18,102 nucleotides of DNA, taken from contig CABSNL010000040.1 of assembly GCA_902479095.1 (NCBI GenBank), positions 1 to 18,102 of the forward strand. Direction: 5' to 3'. Source of the stretch: an uncultured Collinsella sp. (GTDB lineage Bacteria; Actinomycetota; Coriobacteriia; Coriobacteriales; Coriobacteriaceae). A model generated the notes under the pieces. It worked only from the letters and a program-made list of their open reading frames with translations. It did no database searches and was not told the origin of the DNA. This document shows positions 7,938 through 15,639 of this stretch, piece by piece. The position numbers and the translations under genes are program-made. The number at the start of each line of letters is the position of its first letter. Position 1 is the first letter of the stretch.

Positions 7938-8843
7938 ATGCGGCCCGGTGGCACTCAGACAAAGCGCGGCGCCGCGGTGCGCATGCGGCGCCGACTGGGC
8001 TTGGCGCCGCGGGCGTACGCACTGCTGTCTTGCTCGCTGGTGCTGGTCATAGCTGGCGTTTCTGCCTATGGCATGACCGTGCCGTCCATGATGCAGGCGC
8101 ATGCCGCACGCGAACCGCGCGTGGGGCATGAGGTCAAAAGTGATTTGGGTACCACGACTGGATATGCTTGGGCAAGTGTGGTCGCGCATATTGTGTTTGG
8201 CACCGACGATGCGGACGGCGCCGAGGCCCCGGACAACGAAGTCACGCTTGCCAATGGCAAAACCATCGTGCTCACCAACACCAAGATCATCGATCGGTTG
8301 TCCAACAATAGCGTGGCGGCAACGGTGAATAAGGTCGAGCAGCAGAAGGAGCAGGACGCCCAGCAGTCCGGAAAGCCCGGTAGCTCGGATACTTCTGGCT
8401 CCGGCTCGAATTCGTCGAGTTCGAGCGGCGGCTCTGGGTCGGGCTCCTCTACCGGAGGGTCTGGAAATGGCGGCTCGACGGGCGGCAACACTGACAACGA
8501 TGCAAACTCCGGTGGCCTTTCCGCTGCTGAGGAAGAGAGCATTCACAGTTGGCTTGTGACCAAGTACAACATGCTCGACGGCTACGTTTCTCGTGCCAAT
8601 GACGTGGTCTCGACCTATAACTCTACGGGAGATCCCAGGCCGTGCGACAGCCTGGTCGGGGAGATGTTTGTCATTCGAGCCGAGTTCGGTCGTCAGACAT
8701 TCTCGCCCCGGTCAAGGTGGTATCAGCAGTATGCCAATCTGTGGGGCTGTTACACCAACCTATGTCAATGGGTCGGCCATTACGGCGATGATGACGTCGC
8801 GCTCGGTAACTTCAACAATAACGTGGCGGCGCTTGCCCTATGA
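7938..8843 (+). CDS. Membrane-anchored extracytoplasmic protein with Ser/Gly-rich linker
   Basis: A 301-residue protein that I do not assign to a family. A basic N-terminus (MRRRLGLAPR) precedes one hydrophobic segment at about 27-45 (YALLSCSLVLVIAGVSAYG), consistent with a signal anchor. A small domain to about residue 135 follows, then a low-complexity Ser/Gly/Asn linker of about 45 residues. The C-terminal domain, about 110 residues, begins SAAEEESIHSWLVTKYNML and is rich in aromatic residues, with three cysteines (RPCDSL, WGCYTNLCQW). The start at 7938 is set by GGAGGAG 5 bases upstream. Its stop overlaps the start of the kinase gene by 4 bases (ATGA at 8840-8843). The layout suggests a surface-exposed domain, perhaps the sensor or a target of the coupled kinase; that function is inference. 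Confidence 0.75.
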   Translation: MRPGGTQTKRGAAVRMRRRLGLAPRAYALLSCSLVLVIAGVSAYGMTVPSMMQAHAAREPRVGHEVKSDLGTTTGYAWASVVAHIVFGTDDADGAEAPDNEVTLANGKTIVLTNTKIIDRLSNNSVAATVNKVEQQKEQDAQQSGKPGSSDTSGSGSNSSSSSGGSGSGSSTGGSGNGGSTGGNTDNDANSGGLSAAEEESIHSWLVTKYNMLDGYVSRANDVVSTYNSTGDPRPCDSLVGEMFVIRAEFGRQTFSPRSRWYQQYANLWGCYTNLCQWVGHYGDDDVALGNFNNNVAALAL

Positions 8844-10684
8844 TGACCGATCTTGCATCCACCACACCACAATCGCTCGGTCGCGATCCCATGGTCGGCC
8901 TGCGCCTGGCGCGTGTCGACGGGTTTGGGCCGGCCATTGCGCTCGGTCAGGACGAACTGCCTGCCTATCTGCGTCGTTTTACGATGCTGTTTGCCGACGA
9001 TGCCACCATGCGCCGTGGCGGTATCGGCCGCGTGACGCGTGCCATCAACGCCCAAGGCGAGGCCGTGGCACTCAAGCAGCTCATCTTGCCGACGCGCGAT
9101 GAGTTTGACGACGATGCAACTCACGAGGCGCTGGTCGCCAAGTTCGAGGCGGCGTTTCGCGAGGAATACGAATGCCATCGCGCCCTTTCGGGCCTTAAGG
9201 GCTTTCCCCGCCTCTATGGCTGGGGCGAGGTCGACGGTGTGCCTGCAATTGTCATGGAATGGGTCGAGGGCGAGACGCTTGCCCGCTTGCGTTCGCGACT
9301 TGCCGTGGACGATGCCGGACGCCTGTCGCCGCTTGTGGCGGCGCGTCTGGGTCGCGACCTGTTCGATCTGCTCTGCCGTATGAGCCTGGTGGGCGAGGGC
9401 TTTGTCCATCGCGATATCTCGCCCGCTAATATTATGGTGCGCACGGCGCGTCTACCGCTTGACCGGCAGCTTGCCGAGGGCACCTTTGACCTGTGCCTGA
9501 TCGACTTTGGCTCGTCGCTGGCGCTTGAGCCTGCGTCGGCCGTGGCCGGTACCGGCGGCAAGGCGTCGTTTACGGAGCGTTATGCCACGCTGCGTCGCGC
9601 GACGGTTGCCTACGCCCCGCCCGAGATGCTCACTGACGATATTCCCGACCTACGCGCTTTGCGTATGTCGCCGGCGATTGACGTCTATGCCGCGGCAAGC
9701 ACGGTTTACGAGCTCATTGCCGGCGTCGCGCCATACGAAGCCGCGCCGAGCACTTCGGGCACCTCGGGTTCGCGCAAAAAGACGCGCGACATCGCCAGCC
9801 CCTACCGTCTTAAGATGGACACGCGGCCCGACTATCCCATTGGTGCCCATGCGCCCGGTTGCGATTTGACTCAGCTGCTTCGTCGTGAGCCCGATGTGGC
9901 GCTCGCCGCGGCCGAGCAGGCCCAGCAGCTAGGGCTTGAGCCGGATTCCGAAGAGCTACGTGATGCGCTGGCGTTTGTCGATGCCCAGCTGTTCGACGTG
10001 GTGATGGCCTGTCTGTCCAGCCATCAAAAAGATCGTCCCGAGCCGGCGGCGGTCGAGGCGGCGCTCTCGGCGTTTTGTGACCACTATGCGCAAAATGTCG
10101 GTCGTTCGCTCCGCGGCGAGCCGCTCACGCCGTGCCCCATGGATGCGTCTGGCCGCGCGGTTCGTCGCGCGCTGATGATCGGTGCGGCGGTCGTTTGCAG
10201 CGTGGTTTGGGCTGTGGTCGTGGTTTCGGCCGCGCTGCTGGCGTCGGGCGCTCGCGTGACGGCGATTTTGGGATCGCTCGTGTGGTCTGGGTCGCTACCG
10301 GGTATTATTGCCGCACTGGCTTTGGCGCTGCCAGGCATAGCCGGCGTTGCCGCGGGGGCACTTGCGCGCAATCGGCGCTCGGGGTTCCTGCAGGGTGTGC
10401 TTGCGCTTTCTGCCTGCGAGGTTCCGGTGCTGGTTGTGGCTGCATGTAGCGTATTTTCCCAACGCGCCGTGATGGGCGGCCTTGTTGCCGCTCTGGTTGC
10501 AACCTATACGCTTACGTGGTTTTTGCTTGCGATGGGCTTTGCCTTTGAACTTCCCGCTTCGGCACCGCGACGCACAAAAGCCCAGATGGCGACTCCGCTT
10601 GCCGGTGGAGCCGCAGCTGCCCGTACTTTTGGCGGACCTGTCGAAGTATCGTCCGATTCTATTTCTACGACCAAGGAGGCCTAG
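8840..10684 (+). CDS. Membrane serine/threonine protein kinase, four C-terminal helices
   Basis: A 614-residue protein. The kinase domain spans about 45-415: ATP-binding Lys79 in VALKQ, catalytic loop HRDISPANIM (Asp192, Asn197), metal-binding DFG at 222-224 and APPEM (259-263) as the APE motif. The usual Lys of HRDxKPxN is Ser here (HRDIS), and the glycine loop is unusual (MRRGGIGRV). A linker follows, then four hydrophobic segments at about 445-469, 477-500, 517-538 and 545-567, and a short basic tail. It overlaps the gene before it by 4 bases, and the FHA gene starts 3 bases after its stop. The anchored protein, the kinase and the FHA reader therefore form one operon, read as a phospho-signalling unit at the membrane. 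It is only distantly similar to the kinase at 627-2480. Confidence 0.87.
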   Translation: MMTDLASTTPQSLGRDPMVGLRLARVDGFGPAIALGQDELPAYLRRFTMLFADDATMRRGGIGRVTRAINAQGEAVALKQLILPTRDEFDDDATHEALVAKFEAAFREEYECHRALSGLKGFPRLYGWGEVDGVPAIVMEWVEGETLARLRSRLAVDDAGRLSPLVAARLGRDLFDLLCRMSLVGEGFVHRDISPANIMVRTARLPLDRQLAEGTFDLCLIDFGSSLALEPASAVAGTGGKASFTERYATLRRATVAYAPPEMLTDDIPDLRALRMSPAIDVYAAASTVYELIAGVAPYEAAPSTSGTSGSRKKTRDIASPYRLKMDTRPDYPIGAHAPGCDLTQLLRREPDVALAAAEQAQQLGLEPDSEELRDALAFVDAQLFDVVMACLSSHQKDRPEPAAVEAALSAFCDHYAQNVGRSLRGEPLTPCPMDASGRAVRRALMIGAAVVCSVVWAVVVVSAALLASGARVTAILGSLVWSGSLPGIIAALALALPGIAGVAAGALARNRRSGFLQGVLALSACEVPVLVVAACSVFSQRAVMGGLVAALVATYTLTWFLLAMGFAFELPASAPRRTKAQMATPLAGGAAAARTFGGPVEVSSDSISTTKEA

Positions 10685-10687
10685 GTC

Positions 10688-11626
10688 ATGGCATCTCAAG
10701 TTGAGCTCACCCCATGCGGGGCCATGTTTGACATCTTTAAGCGCGCGGCGCATCTGAGCCATATCGAGCTGTGCGGCCTGGTGCTTTCGTCCCGTCCGCT
10801 CGCCGACGGCCGCAGCCCGCAGAGCCGAGCCGCCGATCGCTCTTGGGTTTCCCGCTTTATCGTTCGCGCGCCGGTCGGCACGCTTCAGCATCGCTACTTT
10901 GCCGAATACGGTACCTCGGCTGCGCGTATTATGTCGCAACTGGCCCTGCGCCAGCGCAATCCCATGGACTCCACGGCTGTGATCAATATGGTGTGCGGTC
11001 CTGCAGGTGAACCGATGGTACGCGCGCTCGAAGAGTGCCACCAGGACACGAATCTCTATCGCAACGCGCTCGATCGCCTGTCCCAGGCGGCGGAACTCAT
11101 GCCCGCCGAGCGCGCCGAGGCCGTGCTGGTGCTGTTTGTCGCCGTCGGTTGTTCGGCGGATGTGCGGTCCTCGGTGAACTATGCCATCGACTACGCGCAC
11201 GCGACCTGTGGCGGAGGCACATCCACGCCGCGTTCGCTTGGCATGTCGATGACCGCGGGCGAACGCGAACCCGCCCCGGCGCACCCCTTGGGCTTGCTGC
11301 GCGTACAAAACAGTTTTGTCGTGAGCGCCCCGCGCTGGATTCAGCCGAGTGAGCAGGGTGTTGAGATTGGCGCGCTGGCCACTGGCGAGGGCGATATTAC
11401 CGACGTCGGCGACGATGTCTCGGCCCGCCATGCCCATATCTGGTGCGATGCTCAAAATATCTGGCACGTCGAGGACTTGTCGTCCACCAACGGAACCGTG
11501 GTGGTAAACGGGGCCACGCGCGTCTGCATTCAGGTCGAGCCCGGCCGTTCCGCCCAGCTCAATCCCGGCGACGAGCTCAAGCTCGGCGAATCCACTACCT
11601 ACGCCATTCTCTTCGGTGCCCTCTAG
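10688..11626 (+). CDS. FHA domain protein
   Basis: A 312-residue cytosolic protein. The C-terminal 90 residues are a forkhead-associated domain: GVEIGALATGEGDITDV with the phosphothreonine-binding SARHAHI (Ser245, Arg247, His248) and DLSSTNGT (263-270, including Asn268). Residues 1-200 form a helical region of unknown family containing FIVRAPVGTLQHRYFAEYG. The ATG at 10688 has AAGGAGG 8 bases upstream and follows the kinase stop by 3 bases. It is the expected phosphothreonine reader for the coupled kinase. Codons 171-218 have a diverged, gap-free counterpart at 17942-18085 at the contig's far end. A long open frame on the opposite strand is a shadow. Confidence 0.9.
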   Translation: MASQVELTPCGAMFDIFKRAAHLSHIELCGLVLSSRPLADGRSPQSRAADRSWVSRFIVRAPVGTLQHRYFAEYGTSAARIMSQLALRQRNPMDSTAVINMVCGPAGEPMVRALEECHQDTNLYRNALDRLSQAAELMPAERAEAVLVLFVAVGCSADVRSSVNYAIDYAHATCGGGTSTPRSLGMSMTAGEREPAPAHPLGLLRVQNSFVVSAPRWIQPSEQGVEIGALATGEGDITDVGDDVSARHAHIWCDAQNIWHVEDLSSTNGTVVVNGATRVCIQVEPGRSAQLNPGDELKLGESTTYAILFGAL

Positions 11627-11679
11627 CCGGCAGTTAGGGGCGTTCCTTTTCTGCCGGCACTTGGGGGCACTTCTCTGCG
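11626..11679. repeat. Two imperfect 27-bp tandem units forming a hairpin after the FHA gene
   Basis: Units 11626-11652 and 11653-11679 both begin GCCGGCA and share roughly two thirds of their bases. GCCGGCAG (11626-11633) pairs perfectly with CTGCCGGC (11651-11658) around a 17-base loop, starting at the last base of the FHA stop codon. It may act as the operon terminator, or it may be a copy of a dispersed repeat; one window cannot decide. The next 60 bases show nothing. Confidence 0.45.
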
Positions 11680-11741
11680 CGCCAGAGCCGGTCGCCTGGG
11701 GATGGAGAGGCCATTTTGGCCCTTGGCGGTCAGTCGGGGCG

Positions 11742-12612
11742 AAACTAGAAGATCTTTCCGATTCGCGGCTGTTCATGCTTGTAGAGCATCTAAAACAATA
11801 GGATGTTATTCTGGAATATGCCGGGTGCGTGAACTTGCCTGTCTTAGCCTTAAAAAGGTATAGGGGAGTTTGGCTCAGGGGTTCCGTCTTGTTCTTCAGC
11901 GCAGTATTGTGGGACAGATTTGCTGAGATTGGCGCCTTACACCGCAGAGCGCACGGAAGGCTCTCGATTTGTGTTCTGGCCCCAGAATACAGGGCCTGAT
12001 ACTTACCAACTGTGGCATGGATGTAACATCTGTAGAAATCAACCCTTTTGTTGTCGACCTTTGTAAGAAGAACACTGCCATCAACTCTTTGGATGACGAA
12101 ACTAGGGTGCTTGAGGGGAGCCTTTACTCCCCTCTGTGAGATGACTCATGTTTTTCGCTTGTCGTTGTGAATCCTCCGTTACTGCCGATTCCGGATGAGA
12201 TTCCTTATCCCTTCGTTGGGGATGGGGGACAATCGGGTCTGGATATAACACTTCATATTCTTAAGGGTGGCGATACGCATTTAGAGGAAAACACTAAATA
12301 CTGCTAATAGGGGTGACGACGATGGCGTAGGGGCGACCCACGATGCTCGCATCAATACGTCGGCTACTTGGGGAATCAGGTCTAGATGCATGTATGATGA
12401 TACTGTGCAGCTATTCAATTAGTCCGCGTTCCGAATGGGTGCGGGGTATGGCGGCGACGTCGTATGCTTTTGCCCTGGCGCGATACTCAGGTATTTCTGA
12501 GGCGGTTGACGAAGTTTATACGCGCTATGCCGCGCAAGGCGTCCGGAAGTTTGCACATCTACATTACGGGCTTAGGTTTCTTCAAGCGAGCAGGCTGGTT
12601 GCGTTATTATGA
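11742..12612 (+). pseudogene. Decayed class I SAM-dependent methyltransferase
   Basis: Pieces in two frames join into one methyltransferase. An N-terminal piece (LEDLSDSRLFMLVEHLKQ) ends at a TAG at 11799-11801. AQYCGTDLLRLAPYTAE (to about 11957) is in frame 1. It shifts into frame 2 for KALDLCSGPRIQGLIL (degenerate SAM-binding motif I) and VTSVEINPFVVDLCKKN (acidic loop). After SLYSPL there is an in-frame TGA at 12137-12139, and the same frame continues as VVVNPPLLPIPDEIPYPFVG, holding the NPP motif IV of N-methyltransferases. Near 12300 it shifts back to frame 1 with another TAG at 12328-12330, then an open 89-codon tail (12343-12612, SEWVRGMAATSYAFALARYS). At least three stops and two frameshifts mean it cannot make the enzyme. 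The closest overall resemblance is to N-methyltransferases of the PrmC/RlmG kind; the original substrate is unknown. Confidence 0.82.
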
Positions 12613-12700
12613 GCGATTTTTCTAGCCTAGGCGACAACAGGCAAAGGATTTGGTGGGTGTAAAACGAGGTCGTTTGCGGGCGGACGCTCCAATCTATTGT

Positions 12701-12744
12701 GGCAATCGGGCGGTTGAAAAAGATATTTCAATCGCCCGATTGCC
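12701..12744. repeat. 19-bp inverted repeat (long stem-loop) upstream of the ABC transporter
   Basis: 12701-12719 pairs with 12726-12744 over 19 base pairs, broken only by one G-T pair, around the 6-base loop AAGATA. The outer arm is GGCAATCGGGCG/CGCCCGATTGCC. No U-run follows on either strand. It sits in the 278-base gap between the methyltransferase pseudogene and the ABC gene, which otherwise holds only tiny open frames (17 and 11 codons). It could be a leader structure of the ABC transcript, an operator, or the remains of a small mobile element. Confidence 0.75.
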
Positions 12745-12890
12745 AGATTCGTCGGAGGAGATGTCCGATTCCGACTCTCTTGTAGGAAGAGCTTGAGACC
12801 GTATTGGCCCAAGGCAATCTTAAAGCAGTCTCATTGGCAAATCTTCGCTCCTGTTGTGTTGAGGTGTAAGGTATCAGTGATTGATGTTTT

Positions 12891-14543
12891 GTGGCGGGTA
12901 GATTGGGGCCTTCCTTGATTCGATGCGTTCTCTCGAGGTTCATCAGAGCAAAAGGGGCTTTCGTCTTCATTGCTATCACGGTGATTGGAACCGCTCTCTC
13001 CTATGCCATGCCATACGTGAACGGAAAATTTTTAGATTTTCTTCTCGGTAACCGCAGCGAAAGAGACGCCGCACTCTTCGCACTCCTGGTTGCGTCAATA
13101 GGAGTTTTCTCCACCCTCTTTACTTATTTTGCAGGAACACTTTCCATTCGCATAAGCACGAGACTTTCCTTTGATCTTCTCAGGGAGGCCGTCTTGCGTT
13201 TTGAAAGAGACGATTACTTGGTGAGTCGGACCATCGATCCAGCCTATACAACGCAACGGATTATTTCCGACTCCAGCGTGGTCTCATCCTTCGTTTTGGC
13301 GAATTTCATCAGTGCGCCGCTGTCCATTGTAGCTATTCCCATCGTATTGCTTATCATATGGTCAATTGATTCAACTCTCGCGGTGTTTTCCATCATTCTC
13401 CTCATCGTGTATTTCTGTGTAATTACTGGGTTGAGGAAACTTTTGTATAGGGTCACGTATGAGAAGAAAGAGGCGGACAGCGCCTTTTACGCCGCAATTG
13501 CATCGCAGCTTAATCAGATTCTCAACATTCAACTGGCATCTTCGTACGGCAAGAGCGAACAAGCGCTCGACGCTGGGTTTAAGAGCTATTTTCCCAAAGT
13601 TTTGCGCTCCGGAAAGCTATCATATTCTCTGACATCGCTCGATGGTCTTTTCGCAGCGTTGTTTCAAGCGGTGATACTTGTTGTTTCCGGAGTACGAATC
13701 ATTAACGGAACTATGTCAATAGGCGAGTACACTATCATCGGTACATACTTCGCGGTTCTCTTTAAGACTTTGAAAAGTATGATGTCATTGTTCAAATCCT
13801 ATCAAGATGCCAAAGCATCATGGGATAGGACGGCTATCGCGACGAGAGAAAAGGAGAGATCGGGGTGGAATCGGACCGATTTAGCTAAACTCGATGAAAT
13901 AAATGACATTTCGGTATCTGATTTGGAATTCTCGGTTGCCCTTCCAGACGGATCTGTCCGAGAGGTCCTCGGCGGGTTTTCTTTCAAGTTTTCCGGTCCT
14001 GGTACATATTGCATAGTTGGGGAAAACGGAAGAGGCAAGACGTCACTTCTTTACTTGATGCTCGGGCTATACTCATCGAAAGGCAAAGTAAAATACAACG
14101 GCGTGCCAATCGAAGAATGCGACTTGGATTACATACGTGCGAGAGAGATATCGTGCTGCCCACAGTCGTGCTTCGCGCCGGACGAAACGGTGAAAGAGCT
14201 GTTAGAGTATTTCGACACGCCCTTTTCTTCCTATCACCGGGGTGTAGATGGCCTACTTTCGCTGGAAAACAGCGTGAAGGAGTTGCTCGGGAAACGTTGC
14301 TCCGCGCTTTCGGGCGGTGAGCTGCGCCGAGTGTACTTATGGTCGGCGATTTCACGCAAGTCGTCAGTTTTGGTACTCGACGAGCCCACGACTGGGTTAG
14401 ACGCTGTAAGCCGCGCCGAGCTTGCGGCCTATGTTAAGCGCAACAAGCAAAGCCAGCTGATCATCGTTGTCTCTCACGATGACGAGATGGTCGGCGCGGT
14501 AGAAGGGGTAGTGGATTTAGGCAGCATGTACCAGGGTAAATGA
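12891..14543 (+). CDS. ABC exporter (fused membrane and ATPase domains), likely peptide exporter
   Basis: A 550-residue half-transporter. The membrane domain spans about 20-310 with hydrophobic segments near 22-42, 61-83, 135-158, 163-180, 252-270 and 279-297. The ATPase domain spans about 340-545: Walker A GENGRGKTS (377-385), Q-loop Gln425, signature LSGGE (473-477), Walker B VLVLDEP (493-499), D-loop GLD (502-504) and H-loop His529. There is no N-terminal C39 peptidase domain, so it would export but not cleave a leader. The start is uncertain: GTG at 12891 is the first in-frame start after a stop at 12882, but no good ribosome site precedes it, and TTG at 12903 or 12915 are alternatives. 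Codon use is less GC-rich than the flanks. It lies in the same low-GC island as the peptide operon and points towards it, which suggests the peptides as cargo. Confidence 0.88.
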   Translation: MAGRLGPSLIRCVLSRFIRAKGAFVFIAITVIGTALSYAMPYVNGKFLDFLLGNRSERDAALFALLVASIGVFSTLFTYFAGTLSIRISTRLSFDLLREAVLRFERDDYLVSRTIDPAYTTQRIISDSSVVSSFVLANFISAPLSIVAIPIVLLIIWSIDSTLAVFSIILLIVYFCVITGLRKLLYRVTYEKKEADSAFYAAIASQLNQILNIQLASSYGKSEQALDAGFKSYFPKVLRSGKLSYSLTSLDGLFAALFQAVILVVSGVRIINGTMSIGEYTIIGTYFAVLFKTLKSMMSLFKSYQDAKASWDRTAIATREKERSGWNRTDLAKLDEINDISVSDLEFSVALPDGSVREVLGGFSFKFSGPGTYCIVGENGRGKTSLLYLMLGLYSSKGKVKYNGVPIEECDLDYIRAREISCCPQSCFAPDETVKELLEYFDTPFSSYHRGVDGLLSLENSVKELLGKRCSALSGGELRRVYLWSAISRKSSVLVLDEPTTGLDAVSRAELAAYVKRNKQSQLIIVVSHDDEMVGAVEGVVDLGSMYQGK

Positions 14544-14914
14544 TGACAAGTGTAGTGCTACCCAACTGGCAGAGATAACAAAAAGGCGATGCAGATGCAC
14601 GTAGCATTCAGGCGGTTCGGACTCGGTGCCTTCACGCCATCGCAACGCTTTCAGATATAGTTCTCGTTCTCTTACTAAAGGAAACTTTAGTCTACGTCAT
14701 CTTGTCGAGACAGAGGTGAAGCGAAGTGTTGTCGCGACGTATCTTATTCCAGGTGGCTCAGTATCAGCGTGAGAATCGCACCAAAGTGTACTTACGATTC
14801 TCGTGTCCCACGGACAACATGAGCTGAGCATTGAGGTTCCACCCTTTGCTGCAACTACACGGGGTTGGACGGCAATGAATATGCCGGGCCGCATACCACG
14901 CGCAGCGGGGGTCC
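14544..14914. other. Non-coding stretch after the ABC transporter
   Basis: No supported gene. The one clear structure is a perfect 7-bp hairpin, ACTAAAG/CTTTAGT (14674-14680 and 14685-14691), closed by a GAAA tetraloop. It has no U-run and lies 130 bases after the ABC stop. Open frames of 60-90 codons here lack ribosome sites and look accidental. Confidence 0.45.
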
Positions 14915-15040
14915 ATGTCCCAGTATGTTGCCTACAGCAGCCTCGATGTCCACGCACACATCATCTCTGCCTTCGCGTTCAATCCATTTGCCGGAGAGTG
15001 CGAGGGTTGCCAGGCCGTAGAATTCGAGCCGAACAAATGA
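14915..15040 (+). pseudogene. N-terminal fragment of an IS110-family transposase
   Basis: A 41-codon frame begins MSQYVAYSSLDVHAHIISAF and continues with NPFAGECEGC. This matches the start of IS110 (DEDD) transposases, where the Asp of the LDVH-type motif is the first RuvC-like catalytic residue and the phrase is usually close to DVHxxxIxAxxxxPxTGE. It stops at TGA 15038-15040, and no further transposase sequence follows in any frame, so about 90 percent of the gene is missing. No terminal repeats are visible. It marks past insertion activity beside the peptide operon. Confidence 0.6.
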
Positions 15041-15134
15041 AATGCGGTATCAGCGCATAGGATTAAACTGACGATTGCTTTGCACTGAGAATACGCTTGG
15101 AAAGCCGCTATGGGTGGCGGCCCGGGTTAAATAG

Positions 15135-15179
15135 AGAAGCCCGTCCGATCACTTTCATGTGGCGAACGGTCGGGCTTCT
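15135..15179 (-). terminator. Terminator hairpin closing the peptide operon
   Basis: AGAAGCCCG (15135-15143) pairs perfectly with CGGGCTTCT (15171-15179). After one mismatch, CCG/CGG adds 3 more pairs, and the loop is 19 bases. On the minus strand it lies 65 bases after the stop of the 35-aa gene and is followed by CTATTTAA; on the plus strand it is followed by TATT. It may therefore work in both directions, separating the two converging sets of transcripts. Confidence 0.6.
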
Positions 15180-15243
15180 TATTCCACTTGCCAATGCTCG
15201 GCTCATATTGGAAGAAAGCTACGCTAATGTTTGCGTGACACTC

Positions 15244-15351
15244 CTATTTTCTCCGAAGAAAGTGTCGGATAATGAAGAATAGAATTAAAAAAGGTGCCAG
15301 ATATAACGCAAGTATAAAGGCTAATCCAACGAGACCTTGCAATAATGGCAT
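15244..15351 (-). CDS. 35-aa membrane peptide, candidate immunity or accessory protein
   Basis: This short frame begins MPLLQGLVGLAFILALYLAP, continues with a second stretch of about ten hydrophobic residues, and ends in the basic tail RHFLRRK. It is one long membrane helix with the charged C-terminus predicted inside the cell. GGGAGGAG lies 2-4 bases before the ATG, one of the best ribosome sites in the island, which is the main reason to believe it. It follows precursor 2 by 78 bases on the same strand and is the last gene before the terminator hairpin. Small single-helix peptides at the end of bacteriocin-like operons are often immunity proteins; nothing in the sequence proves that here. 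Confidence 0.65.
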   Translation of the reverse strand: MPLLQGLVGLAFILALYLAPFLILFFIIRHFLRRK

Positions 15352-15429
15352 AACTCCTCCCAGACACGAGATTTTGGTATTTGTTCCCATCTTATTCTGA
15401 ATTGGACCAAATAGTTCCTAGCCACAAAA

Positions 15430-15609
15430 CTACTCGTCAACTGGATCGCACCAATCTGCTGGCAAAACACAGCTTGATTCTTTATCGACATAGCACCAAT
15501 CCGCAACAGGGCACTCGGCGATGTCGTAAAAATTGCATATATCAACTCCAAGACAACAAGGCTCAACGGGAGGATGTTCATTTGAACCAACAGGATGGAT
15601 ATGCTTCAT
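15430..15609 (-). CDS. RiPP precursor peptide 2 (Cys-X(2-4)-Asp repeats)
   Basis: A 59-residue peptide beginning MKHIHPVGSNEHPPVEP. Its cysteines are at 18, 19, 25, 33, 39, 47 and 54, and six of them head modules ending in Asp: CLGVD, CNFYD, CPVAD, CYVD, CVLPAD and CDPVD. It aligns with precursor 1 from the MKHIHP start through the LG..DIC segment to the last module. The codons of the shared start differ (ATC/CCT here, ATT/CCG there), so protein sequence rather than recent DNA duplication explains the match. The ATG at 15609 has GAGGAG 5 bases upstream, and it starts 30 bases after precursor 1 ends. An overlapping frame of 89 codons on the same strand covers it but has neither this ribosome site nor the similarity. 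Proposed role: substrate of the radical SAM enzyme at 16013-17371. Confidence 0.88.
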   Translation of the reverse strand: MKHIHPVGSNEHPPVEPCCLGVDICNFYDIAECPVADWCYVDKESSCVLPADWCDPVDE

Positions 15610-15639
15610 AACAGCTCCTCACCTTAATCCAATTAGAGA

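Noticed and set aside
7057..8022. 321-codon minus-strand open frame
   Set aside because: Antisense to recR, whose protein is unmistakable; a composition shadow.
10295..11776. 493-codon minus-strand open frame
   Set aside because: Antisense to the end of the kinase and the whole FHA gene; no ribosome site and an atypical His/Arg-rich product.
12113..12134. 8-bp hairpin GAGGGGAG/CTCCCCTC that looks like a terminator
   Set aside because: It falls inside the methyltransferase pseudogene, in codons for a conserved segment (EGSLYSPL), and no U-run follows directly.
12137..12139. In-frame TGA as selenocysteine or recoded codon
   Set aside because: Other stops and frameshifts in the same gene show it is simply a decayed gene.
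12609..12662. 17-codon frame overlapping the pseudogene stop by ATGA
   Set aside because: Too short, no similarity, and the upstream gene is dead; the overlap is probably chance.
15321..15590. 89-codon minus-strand frame overlapping precursor 2
   Set aside because: It lies in another frame, lacks a ribosome site, and shows none of the similarity that ties precursor 2 to precursor 1.
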